DNA of 64,000 nucleotides from Sphagnum compactum (taxonomy: Eukaryota; Bryophyta; Sphagnopsida; Sphagnales): NCBI GenBank assembly GCA_965153455.1, contig OZ234499.1, forward strand, positions 15,744,271 to 15,808,270, in the 5' to 3' direction. Under the pieces are notes generated by a model, which saw only the letters and a program-made list of their open reading frames with translations, did not search any database and was not told where the DNA came from. Below are positions 43,775 through 56,469 of the stretch, piece by piece. The translations under genes were made by a program, and so were the position numbers. Within the stretch, counting starts at the first letter, position 1; every line of letters begins with the position of its first letter.

Positions 43775-46081
43775 CAAATGAGACATACTAGCCTACTAAC
43801 AATGGTGCAATATAACATAGCAATCTCCTGTGGCTTTTTTCTGCTGGTTCATTTCAGTTGATAAGGTCATTTGCAGTGTTGTGCGGTCATTTCAATTTCA
43901 TGAAAGAAAAGCTAGTTGTGGTTTTTCCGATATTTCAGAATCAAAGAACCACCGGTTATTTCAAAACCATTCAAAACCAACAGTTTTCATGAAAGAAGCA
44001 AATAATAAAGAACTAGTGATTTTGTGAGCGGTTATTTGAACTTGTTTTGAGAGTTGCGGTTCTATATCAGAACTGGTTCTTTTGATTTTTTGACAACCAT
44101 AGTTATGAATCCTGAATATAGAGCCACCCTGAATACCACCAGGGGTCTGTTCCTGTTTCTGATAACAGCCCAACAATGGTAATTTACTAGAACAAGATAG
44201 TATATAGTATATGTTGATTCATATTTGTTTTTGTTTGCAAAAGGATTCATAGAAGAAATTCCCTTCTTTGGAAAGAATTAGAAAAGAGGGCGATTAGATT
44301 TTAAACCCTCATCAAGAATTCAAAGAACATAGGGAATTTCTAAGAAAACGTAGAGGAAGTATTCTCCTTTGTGAAGGAGAATAAGCCCCCACCAAGAACT
44401 CAAAGAAAAGTGATTAATCTCCAAAAACATGTACCCACCCGATGCCTTGTGTTTGCTATGCAAGACAATACCCCTCAGGCCAAAAGAGTGCTTGAAAATA
44501 GAACCCAAGAGAATTTTGTTGACCCTTTTGAACATATTTGATCATTGGGTTCCTTGCTCGTCAATAGGTTGTTGGAGTTGGAATGTCACTATTGCCAATA
44601 TCATGAAAAACTAGACATTTGATTCCAATCAATATTGAAATGATGCACATTGCACATGTAGATTTTAAGTGCATGGTTCATGCAATGTCTATAGATTGAT
44701 ATCTCTAGGAGAATCTCACGCTCCTTCAATAATACGCCCAAAAATATTGGGTGCCCAAATAATCTCGTCTAAGCAAGTTTCACAAACAATGGAAAGCACA
44801 CTCATACAATATCCCCTCTCAAAAATTATATTTAATTCCCCATTCACAATTACTAACCCACATGGTGGCATTCAATTGGTCCATCACTTTACATTGTCTA
44901 ATATTTCATGTTTATGGTTGGGGTGAGAAAATAACTTGCACCATGCACACTATTTTGGATGCAATAAACACACATAGAATAGTGTTTCTTTTACTGACAA
45001 ATTTTAGCCAAATCCTTGCCTATAGAACCAATTGGTTACCACTAAGCTTGGAAAAGAAAAGGAAAATTGCGGCAATTCATTAATTTTTTCCTAAGCACAA
45101 CAGGTGATTAAAAGGAAATCACACCCAAAACAAGACACTTGTTGCCATCATGGCCTCAACCTATGATTTGATGTGCCAAAGTATTCACATGTTAAGGTTA
45201 GGGTTTGCTAGTTTTTACCTTCCTGTAAAAAGATCCAAGTTTATTTTTTATCATCACCACTATGTTCATAAGCTTTTCAACTCATATTTGTCTTTGATTG
45301 ACCACCTTAGTTATACTAATTCTAACATGTCAATCATCAACAAACCTTTGTTGTGACTTCTATAGCTAGAACATTCTAGAACCAAGGAACTTCAATTGCC
45401 TACAACATCATGATTTGCAATGTGCACCAATGGGTTATGGAATTCCAATCATTTGAACATCAAGCCTTGCACTATGCACAAATAAGTTTAGATTCTAAAA
45501 TATTTTTCCCATTCAATTTTAGCAATCACCATAATAGTAAAAAACATTATGGCTTACTGAGTAGTCCTTTCAAGTTTCAATGTCACTTTGAAGTTTGCTT
45601 TCAAGTTTTGAAATTGGAAGTTTGGTAAGTAGGTTGCAAAAAGCTATTGGAATTTAGTTTCTTGAGTTGTTGAACAAGTTTGAAATGTACATTGTGATAG
45701 TTAAGTTCAAAGTATATTATTTGAGGTTGGTTGCCGATATTGAACAAGCTCCAATTCTCCAATGACCAATCTTGGTTTTTCCATTGAAATGCAAGCTTAA
45801 CAATTAGTTCAATCTTATTCTGATGATGATGATTCTATAATGTCTTGATTTCGACAAATTATTTTGAAAATTTTAGTGATTCACCAAAGTTAAAAACTTG
45901 ATCCACACTACACAACAACTATGTCATTGGAGCAAGCTACAACAATTCCTAGTTATTTTTATAAAATTCAATTTCACATAAGGTAAGCACCTTAATGCTC
46001 AAAACTTATTATTTTTAGTTTGCTCTAAAGCTAAAGGTTTTTTTTCCATGTTGATCTTTGAGTGGTTAGGCTTGTTTCAAG
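43775..46081. other. AT-rich intergenic DNA
   Basis: No gene is recognised in this 2.3 kb. Open frames are short and unlike known proteins. Confidence 0.55.
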
Positions 46082-46379
46082 TTGTTTTGTTACATTTGTT
46101 GCGGCACTAACCTTACTTATCCCCAAGAACTTCACACACAAGTTTTTTTTTCTTATTGTGTGCCTATCGATCCTTCCAACATTGCAAATAATAGTCAAAT
46201 TAACCATGAACCTAATGTTATTGTTATTGATTCAACCCAAGCAAAAGCAGATTTGGTTAATAGTAAAAGAAGGAAAAGGTTGTATGAGTTGAATCAACAT
46301 TTTCAAATTGATCGGCTATAAAACTTGCTCTAGGCAAAATCTATTATGGGTGTTGATGGGAAGGTGACATAGGTTAAAA
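46082..46379 (+). pseudogene. Old transposase-like pseudogene, 5' part (split by the hAT insertion)
   Basis: Frame from 46082 with 'HEPNVIVIDSTQAKADLVNS' and 'KRRKRLYELNQHFQIDRL', then stops and 'MGVDGKVT'. The last codons lie in the left target duplication (46372-46379). Deleting the hAT element and one duplicate lets this frame continue, apart from pre-existing stops, into 'CEIYNVIEEEEKLMVPKL' at 49025 onwards. The protein resembles the BED/DUF4371-type hAT-derived proteins common in plants. Identity is by recollection, not alignment. Confidence 0.6.
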
Positions 46380-49017
46380 TAGGCCTCATAAATTTGTGTG
46401 TTCGCACAAATCAAACAAAATAAGCTAATTTGTGCACATCGCCTTGGTCAAAGTTGTTATCCATGGATCTTTATGATTGCGATGCCCCTAGGGCAAGAAA
46501 GTGTCGTTTATTGTTGTAGCGCATGGATGGGCAGCGTTTGGCACTTATAGGATAAAAAATCTGATTCATTTGCTTACACTAGAATATTCCTTCCAGCGTC
46601 AGATCGGTCATGGATGAACGATTGTCGTCCTTTTCCCATTTCAAAATGGAGAAATCCAACTCGACTGACGTCGTGTTCGGGAACGTCATTGCCAGCCCGT
46701 TGCAAAATTGGCGCAATCGATTGAAAGGGATGCCGATCTTGCCCCACGCCTCATTGAAAGACACCATGTGCTTGTACAAGTCAATGATCTGCTTGATGTG
46801 TTGGTCGTTGTTGTACCACCTGATCAGGTCGTGCTGATCGGCCTCGATCTCGTTGATCTCCTCTTCGGACCAGAAGCGATCAAGACAGGGCTGATACATG
46901 TTTAACACGTCCAAGATGAAGTGTCATAACGCCACTTTGACGAGCTCATGCGGCACAACAGGCGGCACGTCAAGCTCATTCGTGTTGTTGTTGCTGTCCT
47001 GTTCGGCCTTGACACGGTCGCATCCGGTGACAACAAACACGGCGAACCGGCCAATTTGCAGCACCACATCCTTCTAGTTGTCCTCGTCGAGGCCCGCATA
47101 GCACTGCTAATTAAACAACCCTTGATTTTTAACGTGTTCGATGATGTGTTGGTGCTCAACACACCAATCACTGTCGACATAGAACTTGTTTTCAATGTCC
47201 TCGTCGTCATCGATCTCCATGATGCCCTTGACTTTGAACATACTGATCAACAAGTCCTTGAGGAGCCTGATCTTGATCTTCTACTGGACGATGATGAGCG
47301 ATCGATTCTGTAGTTCGACGACGGTCTTGTTGATATCGTTGATCACCACCGTGACGATGAGCATGATCATCCACCACTTGGTTGACGGCGACTCAAAGTG
47401 CACATGGGCATCTGTGTGTTCAACGATCTAACATCAGCGTGAGATTTAGAACTTGAGCGTGCTGTCAAGGTGCGCCCACCAGTTCGTCTTCTTTGGGCAC
47501 ATCTCGTCGTTCATATCCATGGTGAGCTTCTCCTAGCGACACAAGTGCACGCACCACTTGTAGACGACCTCGATCCACTACCCATCTTAAGGCAAGGCAG
47601 CCACGTTCTTGATGACAATGTTAATTTGATGTAGCACGCACCAGATGCGCAACATCGGGAACTCGGCGGCTTGCTCGAGGCGAGTCACGATGCCATGATG
47701 GCATCCGATAATTGTCATTTTGCCATCGATTGACATGGACACGAGCTTGGCATGCGAGATCGTCATCGCGCCGTTTAGCGCATCCAGGAAGCGGGTTATC
47801 AGGTTGAAAATATTTTCGGCAATGTGCCACTCAAACATTGGGATGGTGACCAAGTGCAAATTGGACAGGACGCCGCTGACGCAGATGTGAATGCGCATGT
47901 CGAAGAACGAGCTGCTATAATGCGTGCTGCCATCCCGGCGACCGAGAACACCCGAACCGACGGGTGCAGCAACAAATCCGCGATCTTGTTCAGGTTGGTG
48001 GCGATTAGAGCACGAATGTACTGGCCAACATTATGATCGTTGATGCCGCCCAGCCTCTGCATTTTTAGGTGGTCCGTGGCGTGACAGATCGCGGCAACGA
48101 TCTGTCGAAACAACATGCCACGCCCGACGTAGTCGATCGCCAAGGAAAAGCGCGTGCTATTTGGGACATCAACTATGTACATCTTGTTGTCCTCATCGAA
48201 CTTGAAGAGCTTCATCACGTTGCGCTTCAAAGCAATCTTCTTCTCCACCTTCTTATGGATCCATTCCATGTTCATGTGGTGGTCCTCCTCATCGACCTCA
48301 TTGACGCTTGTGAAGATTTGATCATCGTCGCAGTAGAACAACTCCTTGATGATGATGTCGACGATCCGCAACGAGATAGTGAAGCGGATGGTGTCTTGGC
48401 TAGTGTCGATGTACATGTACATCGTGTTTGCGCGCTTGACCTTGCCATCGAAGTACGCCTTCTTGCCGTTGATAGAAAGTTCATTGTATTCCTCCCATGT
48501 CTAGGCATGCTGCTTCAGGTGTGACAAATTGTGCTACTTGATGAACCGCGCTTTGAAGATATGAATATTGTCGGTCGGCTTGCGCTTGCAACTCGCCGGC
48601 CCGACATCTTGGTCACGGTACACGTAGAACAGGCAGCGCACACCCGTCATGACCGGCATATTGCCTTTCTCTTCGAGCTCGGCAATCTCGAAGCCAAACT
48701 CTAGCACATGTTTGCGTTGGAACAACGTAGTGCGTTTGGTCGACTTAGACATGGCGATAACACGAGCCGGTCTGCCTTTGGTCTGAGACCTCCACGTACT
48801 CACATGCACTACTACGGCCCTCTCAGTGTGCCTGGAAGTACGAAAATGTTCCCAGAACCTAGAGAATACATGCAGAGGCATGACACGCGTTTCTTGCCAC
48901 CCTATTGCCGCTTGGGACACAAACTGCGCACATATGTCTTCTTTTGTGCATCGATGCTACCCTTATTTGGTGCACTTTGTGCGTCTAAAAATAGAACGCA
49001 CAAATTTATGAGGCCTG
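46380..49017 (-). mobile_element. hAT transposon, 2638 bp, with TIRs and 8-bp target duplication
   Basis: The left end is 'taggcctcataaatttgtg' (46380) and the reverse complement of the right end is 'caggcctcataaatttgtg' (ending 49017). Target duplications GGTTAAAA (46372-46379) and GGTTAAAT (49018-49025) match at 7 of 8 positions. An 8-bp duplication and a (T/C)AGG terminus are hAT hallmarks. The interior is clearly more GC-rich than its AT-rich surroundings and encodes a decayed minus-strand transposase. The element sits inside an older + strand transposase pseudogene. Confidence 0.9.
46579..48752 (-). pseudogene. hAT-type transposase, decayed
   Basis: Reading leftward from an ATG at 48752: 'MSKSTKRTTLFQRKHVLEFG', then 'KRANTMYMYIDTSQDTIRFT', 'DVPNSTRFSLAIDYVGRGML', 'LHLVTIPMFEWHIAENIFNL', 'SMSIDGKMTIIGCHHGIVTR' and 'IWCVLHQINIVIKNVAA'. 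The C-terminal block is 'PNTTSVELDFSILKWEKDD' then 'LTLEGIF' and stop at 46579. The middle carries the RNase H-like catalytic region of hAT transposases and the end its dimerisation region. At least one frameshift (about 47900) and many stops (for example TAA at 47587-47589) inactivate it. The overall order reminds me of a hAT family abundant in oomycete genomes; this needs a database search. Confidence 0.75.
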
Positions 49018-51100
49018 GGTTAAATGCGAAATCTACAATGTCATTGAAGAGGAAGAAAAACTTATGGTGCCCAAGTTGAACTCTTTGTAAAAAGATGTTG
49101 ATCAAAAGAAGGCCACTATTGCGTCCAAGGGTGTGGTAATAAAGGATTTTTACTTTTTGAAAACCAATCAACATGTTGTCAACAAAAAGCTTTATGTGCA
49201 TAAAGATTCTATTTGGCAACATGTTATTAAAGGGGTTGCAATGGAGAAGGGAAAACCAAGTTCAATTTGCTTTCATTTTCCACTTATTATCCCAAAGTAG
49301 ACCCATGACTAAATATGAACAAATGCAGTTTTTGTTTGGATTCCCCAAGGTGCCTAATTACCCATCCAAGCATTGAAGCCATTATATTAGATGGGAAATT
49401 GTTGATAATCTTTACACAATGTGATATTGATTGCCACCAAAGAGGTTATTATGGCTTCAAGTTTTTTTTGTATATTTACAAATGAAGTGATTATAATTGA
49501 CAACCAAAGTTAGAATTCAATTCACTATTATACAATGGTAGGGGGAAGGTGCCTATTTTGCTCACATTGGAATGTCTAATTGATGGTGGGACTACAGTTA
49601 ACATCAAAACTATGATCTTAGTTTTTTAAATTATGTATGGTGGTTTGACTAATGGCTAAACTATTGAATGTGTTGTGTGTCGAAGATTTAATGGAATCTC
49701 CACATTTGAAGGTATTAGATCTAGAATTATTGTTTTGATGAAGATCCAACAAGCACCATACTTTGTTGGCATCCATCCTATGGTACATAGAATGAACCTT
49801 ACATTGTAGATTTGACTTCCATATCAATGATTTCCAAATTGCTTCATATTTTTCAGTCACTTTATGGGTATTTTCCAATTCCCAAAAATGTCATTTTGAA
49901 TTATCAAAACTTGCTAAAATTGTGAAAACAAAGGGGAATAGGTTCTTCAAAATGTGAAAACAAGGTGGATCAACATGTTAACCTTTGAAGGGGGTTCAAA
50001 AAAAAAAAAAACTTTAATTATTAAAATGACAACTAACAATGGGTTTATGGAAACAACCAAGGCCAATTTTGTGAATTTGTGTGATGTTGGAACAATTTTA
50101 GGCTTGTCGTGTGTTTTGTTTATGCCAATGTCATGGGCACAAAAATAACACTTACATATGTTAAAAAAATAGGTTTAAGTATAATTTCAAAACATGAAAC
50201 AAAGGAACCAAGATAAAACACAAAAGTTAAAGTCAAAAATATTTTTTTTGTAAAACCCAAGTACAAACAAATTTTTATTGTGATGAAACAAAAAAACGTA
50301 AACACAAAAAAACAACAACATAAGGTTATGGTGTAAGATTGTACTTCAAACTAGTGTTGAATAGATTATAAGTAATGGGGAATCCTACCTTTATTTATAT
50401 CCCTTTGGGAACCTATTTCAAAAAAGTTTCCATGAAGTTTTCCATGTGCTCATTGAATAGGGAAGCTTCCAAAAAATGTTTTCATTAAAAGTGAACTATG
50501 AATTAACTAAAACTTAACTAAAAAATTAATTGTGAGTCAAATATGAATCAACTAAGAATGGACTAGAGAAACTAGGAATGATTTTTAAATGAACTAAAAG
50601 TAAATTATGAGTTAAATAAAAGTTAATTAAGAATGAATTAGGAATTAATTATGAATCATGGATGAACATTCATATGAATGAACTCCATTCATCATGTGAA
50701 AATGATGTCTGTAACAATTCAAATTCGTTAATGTTTAATGAAATTTGAACATGCCAAGGATGTCATTGTGTGTAATTACATTATAGATGTTAAAATTTAC
50801 CAAGCTTATTTGGACAAAATGTACAATGATTTAACCACTTCATTCTAAATTGAACATTTTTTTGAATTCACAAATGTTATCACAAACAAATTTTTTAATA
50901 TTACTCACCATTGGGTGATTGACCTAAATGATGGCACAAAATACATGACTTTTTACATCATTGGACAATCCCACATGGTTCATTATATCAATTCCTTAAC
51001 GGACATCCATTTTATAGTTATTTGGGAAGATTTTGATCAAGTTGTCAAAGCTATCAAAGTTTACTGCATTGTCGCATCTAATTTGTTGGTCCTTGAGTAG
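49018..51100 (+). pseudogene. Old transposase-like pseudogene, 3' part
   Basis: This continues the frame interrupted by the hAT insertion: 'CEIYNVIEEEEKLMVPKL', 'KATIASKGVVIKDFYFLKTN' and 'VNKKLYVHKDSIWQHVIKG'. Decayed blocks follow around 49500-50150 that resemble the central region of plant DUF4371/hAT-like proteins (such as 'KTRWINMLTFEGG' near 49957). A last open stretch, 50915-51100, begins 'MIDLNDGTKYMTFYIIGQSH'. Stops and frameshifts occur throughout, so it is much older than the hAT element inside it. The 3' limit is approximate. Confidence 0.6.
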
Positions 51101-51785
51101 GAGTGTAAATTTCCAAATTAGGAACTCATGAATGTTCTAAACATTATTTACTCACAATATTGATTATAACTAGATTGTGAGTCCACCTTTGTAGACCATT
51201 TGACCTCGATCAAACGACATTATTGTACATCCAAAAAAGTTTGGCGTTAATGGCAAAAATGGATTTTTCAGCCATTTTCAAGGGATACTTTGGATTTACA
51301 AAGTTTTTTTTCAAGTTGACCATGATGAATTAAGCCTCTAAAGCCATGGCATAACTTAAAGATAAGGATCCAATGATTAAATTGTGATGTCAACTTGCCA
51401 AAAATAATTTGTTGATTGTTTGTTTATTTCAATTCATGAAACTTGTTGAACTAGAAATTGTTCAAATCATTTGTAGACTGGAAAATAAAAAAACATTTTC
51501 TACTTTTGCTTTTATGAAGTCCAATTTGCAAAATTGATTGATAAATCATTTGAATGTTGTCATTCGCATGTTTGATTAAGACTTTTTCATTAACGAAACT
51601 TTTCCTTTCCATCGTGCTATTATATACTGAATGATAGAAACAAAGTTAAGGTGCAAGTGAATACATTAGCATTGGGCTTGGAGTTTGGATGCAAGGTAAG
51701 TGTGATTGCATTGTTCTATTGCATAAACATGGTGTGATTTTTGTACATTATAGTACTAACATTAGTGGATGCTACATGTACTTTG

Positions 51786-51850
51786 TGATACAATGGGTAA
51801 GGTCCTCATGGTAAGGGTTCAAATCCCCCACAAGGTGTTTAGAGGTTTGG
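51786..51850 (+). repeat. Weak tRNA-like (SINE?) segment
   Basis: 'gggttcaaatcccc' (about 51827) resembles a pol III B-box/T-loop. It is preceded by a degenerate A-box-like 'tgatacaatgggtaagg'. There is no full cloverleaf. It may be a decayed SINE head. Confidence 0.25.
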
Positions 51851-54065
51851 AACTCAGCTTGTAATTGCCAGATGTCGCCAAATTGCATAGTATAGTTGCT
51901 TGTTAGAAGCCCAAGAATTCAACACCTCTACATGTAGAGAGCACACTCTTGTACACACAAATGTTCATGTAGGAGCCACTAGGTACCTCTACAACTTCAA
52001 AACTCTTTGCCCAATTTACACTTTTGTTGTTGCAAAATAGCCTCTTACATCACACTTTTTTCCTCATTTTTCCAAATAGCCATTAAGGATCTGCCTTTCC
52101 AGATCCCCTTGCTACAAATTTCCTGAAACATTTTTAAAAAACACTGATGTAGAGACTCACATACCCATTGTGACTGAAAATACATACCAATAATATCAAT
52201 CAAAGTGTTCTTGGTCTTTTTTTTTTCCCTTTCTCCAAGCTCTAAAGAAGCTATTATATGCCATTTTCTGAAGTGAGAACAAGAAAAATTTTCAAGCTGA
52301 ATTTTTTAATTTCAACTTATACAAAGGATGTTTAATGAAAAAAATGGCTCAAATTCACCATATTCAAAAAAGGAAAGTACACCAGATTTGGTTCAAGTAG
52401 GTGGCCAAATTATAGGAGGATGCTTCACAATTTCTTGTATAATTGTTAAAAGGTTTGATGATCATCATCACTATGTCAAATCTGCAAAAAACAGATTATC
52501 TAGTTGATAGCCAAATTTGGCTAAATCTTGTTATGAAATATCACCAGTTCAATTACATCACAAAATTAAGAAAAAAACACACACACACACACATCACCAG
52601 AAAGAAAGCAAGGCAAGAAAGAAACATAAGATGATAATGATGATGTACATGCATGACAATAAGTCAATACTGACAATAAAACAAAACAAAATAAAATGAC
52701 TAAATAAAATTATTTATTATTTCATAAATAATTATTAAAAATTAAATTTATTAAAAAAAAAAAAAAAAAAAACTCTCTCTTTCTCTCTGGAAAGAAGGAG
52801 AAGGCAGCTTACTTTAGGAATCACTTGTTGAATTCGGTCTGACATCCTTTCACCTAACATCATGCTCTTCCTTAACCGCCTCAAACCTTCTGTCTGTCAG
52901 TTGTTGTCGTTGGCCTCTAGGTATCAGTCATGCTTCAGAACAAGACCACTGAACAAGACTGCAAAGTACACACACTACACAAACAATACACAAAGTACAC
53001 ACTACACAAACACTAGCACATGAGGAGATCAGATCACCCAAGTGGGTTTTCAAGTTTTGATCCAAAAACATTTTCATTTGCAAAGCTAATAATAATAACA
53101 ATAATAATAGCTTATCACCACAAGTGTGACAAGATGGTAATTATTGTGAAGGACACAACGAACAGCAACTCACATGTTGGATTGGATTGGATTGCTCCCA
53201 CCATGTCCCCACCATCTCTACAACAACAGCTCACACTTTGAAGCACCTCCCACAATGTCTGGACAAACTATGCACTCATTAAGTCTAAAGTCAAGACTCC
53301 AGACTACCCCATTCATGCATACTAGTGTTGTGGCATGATGTGTTGGTGCCCCAAGTGTGTGAACTTTGTTACTCAACTAATTTCTTCTTTCAAAACCAGT
53401 TTTTGTAATTGAATTGAATTTCTCTAATGACAAAATTTACTCAGAATTCAATATCTTCACAAATTGAGTCCTGAAGTCGTAAAATTTCTTCCCTTAAATC
53501 CTACTCATTAAAGTGTCTTTCCAGCAATATCATGAATGAGCCCCAATTCTCTTAATTTTTATTTTGTTTTTGTTTTTATTGACTTTTCACTCTCAAAATT
53601 ACTAAATATCTCACCCTAAGGTCAGTTTCATCATTAAATAATCCTCAAAATAGTGAAATGAAAATTTGTGAAAATATGAAGTTGACATGTTGAAAATCAT
53701 CATAATTATTATCCGGCCTACATTCTGAATAATTTCTCTACTCATATCACAATATTCTACTAGATAGATGATGGAAAATATATATAATGTCAAATTTTAA
53801 AAACGAATTTATTTTTTGAAAAAAAATAATTATTCATAATAATTATTATGAGACTGCTTGGTGCATCCATACTCATCAAAGGCTTTTCAATTGTGCCCAA
53901 GAGTGCACCTGAAGGCATTGTGGTTTGGGACAAATAAAACAAACAAACAAACAAACAACCTTCCTTAGTAAATAGATTGAATTTTTTTTGGACAACAATG
54001 GTAGGGTTAAATGCATTGGGAAGATGATCTAATGACTAGGATTAACAAGTATCTTTCAACAATGG

Positions 54066-54150
54066 TGAGTTAGAGGCAATTGGAAAGTTGATCTAATGGC
54101 TGCGATTATCTCCTATCTTGTAAGTGGCCGTGGGTTCAATCCATGCCTAG
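54066..54150 (+). repeat. Weak tRNA-like (SINE?) segment
   Basis: 'gggttcaatccatgcc' (about 54131) resembles a B-box. It is preceded by 'gatctaatggctgcgattat', whose start is partly duplicated 60 bp upstream (54026). It could be a decayed tRNA-derived SINE. No functional tRNA is claimed. Confidence 0.25.
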
Positions 54151-54833
54151 GTCAAGTTTCATAGATGGTTTCCTTTGAGAGAAATAAATACCAAAATTGG
54201 TTTATGTGGTTTATTTTGAGAGAAATGAAATTACAAAGTTGGTTTATACGGTTTACTTTGGGAGGAATAAAATTACAAAGTTGGATTTATAATGTTTACT
54301 TTGAGATTTTAAAAATGACAAAGTGGGTCTATATTGTTTACTTGAAAAGAAATAAAATTACTAAGTCAATTCTATCACATGCAGTATTAAAGGAGGTTAA
54401 CTTATTGGACAATTTAGGGCATGTGGACAAACTATCCCCTTTTAATATGCCCACCACCTCCCCCCCCCAAAAGGGCCCACTTGGGACAAGGGGAAAAGTA
54501 TGGAATTAACAATAATGTTTTCAGAAAATATTACTTTTATGAGTGTAATGTCCTTGCCTGCCCTTTGGACAAGATTTGGATAAGCTTCCAAACTCCACAT
54601 AATCTAGATTTATGTGATGATACTTGCAAGGGGAAATCTTACTACAAATGTTCAACAAACTATAGATATTTAAGAAAGTTTTTAGAATTGTGGAAAAAAA
54701 ATTTACTTGTTTAGGATTCATTGTATTGGTATTCTTTTCGAAGGACACAAATAAATGCATTTTGATTTCTCCATAATCTTCTTTTTAATTGGCTTTGAAA
54801 TCTTTGTGCATAATCATGTTCATATCTTGCCCA

Positions 54834-55404
54834 TCTATCTATGAAGGAAGGTAGTTTGTTTTGTTTTGTTTTGTAATTATGAGATCCACCAAACTGGGAT
54901 GCTTGTTATTGGTATCTTTGCAAAGCTTTGGATGAGGAGGGGTGCATAGGCTCGGTTCCATGACGTTTGGACTTGCGGTGCAAAAGTTCTGGAATATCGA
55001 ATGATTTTTTCAATGAAAATTAAATTAAATTAAATTGTAGCTGAAATGTTTGGAGGAATTGGAATGTGCCTTTGATGTTGTTGGAAAGATCTTGATGAGC
55101 AGGATTTAATGGAATTTATTTGACAAGATTTGGATTCAGAATGTGGGAGATTAATTGATTTTTAAGTGATTTCTGCCGCTGAAAATTCAAATAAATTTAA
55201 AAAAACCAGGTTTTGGAAGGAAAAATCAGTTGAGAACGTGGGAACACTTGAAGGCTTACCATTCAATTGTACCATTCAAGCATGATTTCCTTTCATATTT
55301 GGCGGTTCAAAAAATCGATACATACGTTGCAAAACAATACTCACATGTTGAGTTTCCCTATTTTGTAAAAGGTTCACACTTGGGCCAATGGCACAGGCCA
55401 CACT
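54834..55404 (+). repeat. Dispersed repeat family B, copy 2
   Basis: Matches 38867-39302 with few differences up to 'aggaaaaatcagttgag'. An unmatched block of about 140 bp (roughly 55240-55382) follows, then the shared end 'gggccaa(t/c)(g/a)gcacaggccacac'. The flanking 60-bp direct repeats of copy 1 are not present here. Confidence 0.85.
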
Positions 55405-56469
55405 AGTTTCTTATAACATTCACATTCTTCTTTAAGGATGAGAATGCAAAACTTAATTTTCTCATAATTTCAATTATGATGATTCATCAAAGTTGGTTTA
55501 GGTAGGACAACTTTAGGTTCCATAAGTAGTGGTCATCTCTAGGATGATTTCAAATATGAATACATTTAGCCCATTCTTAAGTAAAAACACATGAAAAGGT
55601 GTTTTTTCAAAAATGTGTCTTTTTAAAGATTTTGTTTTTCAACATCATATTTACAAACATATTTTCAATACCTTCAACACAATATTCACAAACATGTTTC
55701 AATACCTTCTCCATCATTTTTCATTTTTAGAAGAAAAATTGAATCCAATAGTTGAATTGGAGTTTAATTGAATTGAATTCAATTAAGTATGAATTTCAAG
55801 TCAAGTTGTATTGCAATGTTGATTGTCATTTGTAATGCATAGCAACACTAAGTCCAAGTTTTTTTGGCAATTGACATCGAAATCTTTGTGAATTGTGTTC
55901 ATATCTTGCCCATTCCTCAGGACATATTCACATTCTTTTTGGGGATGATGAAAGATTTTGATTTCTCCTTGACAAATTGACATTTTAAAAATCTTTGTCA
56001 TTCATGTTCATGTCTTGCTCTTTGTTCTCACCCACCACATTGACATTCTTTTGAAGGATGACGATATGTTTTGATTTCTCCTCTTATTTTTTCCTTCTTT
56101 ATTATTATTATTATTATTATTGCATTTTACATTGTGCTTTCTACTTTTTTGGGTTTGCATAAGAGAACTTTCTTGTGAAATTCCATGAATGAACTTGATT
56201 TGGGTTGGCATTTCCACATGTTGATTTGATGTCTTTCCATTTGGATCAAGGCAACAACACAAAGTCATGAGATTCTTAAGTTAAAATGAAAAGGTATATG
56301 TTAATTTGATTTTTCATATCCATGGAGGTGGGTAGGGGAAAGGAGTCAAATAATTAAGTTGGACAAAAATTGGTTTAGATGTTATAGACATATAGACAAC
56401 AATTTTTTTATTATATAGATTGAGATTATATTTCGTTTCTTTTATTTACATAAAATTGGTCTATATAGG
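55405..56469. other. AT-rich intergenic DNA
   Basis: No gene is seen. An (ATT)n microsatellite lies at about 56099-56121. Confidence 0.55.

Larger units (their letters stand above)
51101..54833. other. AT-rich intergenic DNA with simple repeats
   Basis: No gene is recognised. It holds (AC)n at 52577-52593, a poly-A tract at about 52753-52772 followed by TC-rich sequence, and (AAAC)n at 53937-53958. Two tRNA-B-box-like segments (51826-51836 and 54131-54141) are listed separately. Confidence 0.55.

Noticed and set aside
46948-48524. Plus-strand open frames of 121 and 151 codons within the hAT element
   Set aside because: They are antisense to the decayed transposase and reflect its GC-rich codon use; no family similarity.
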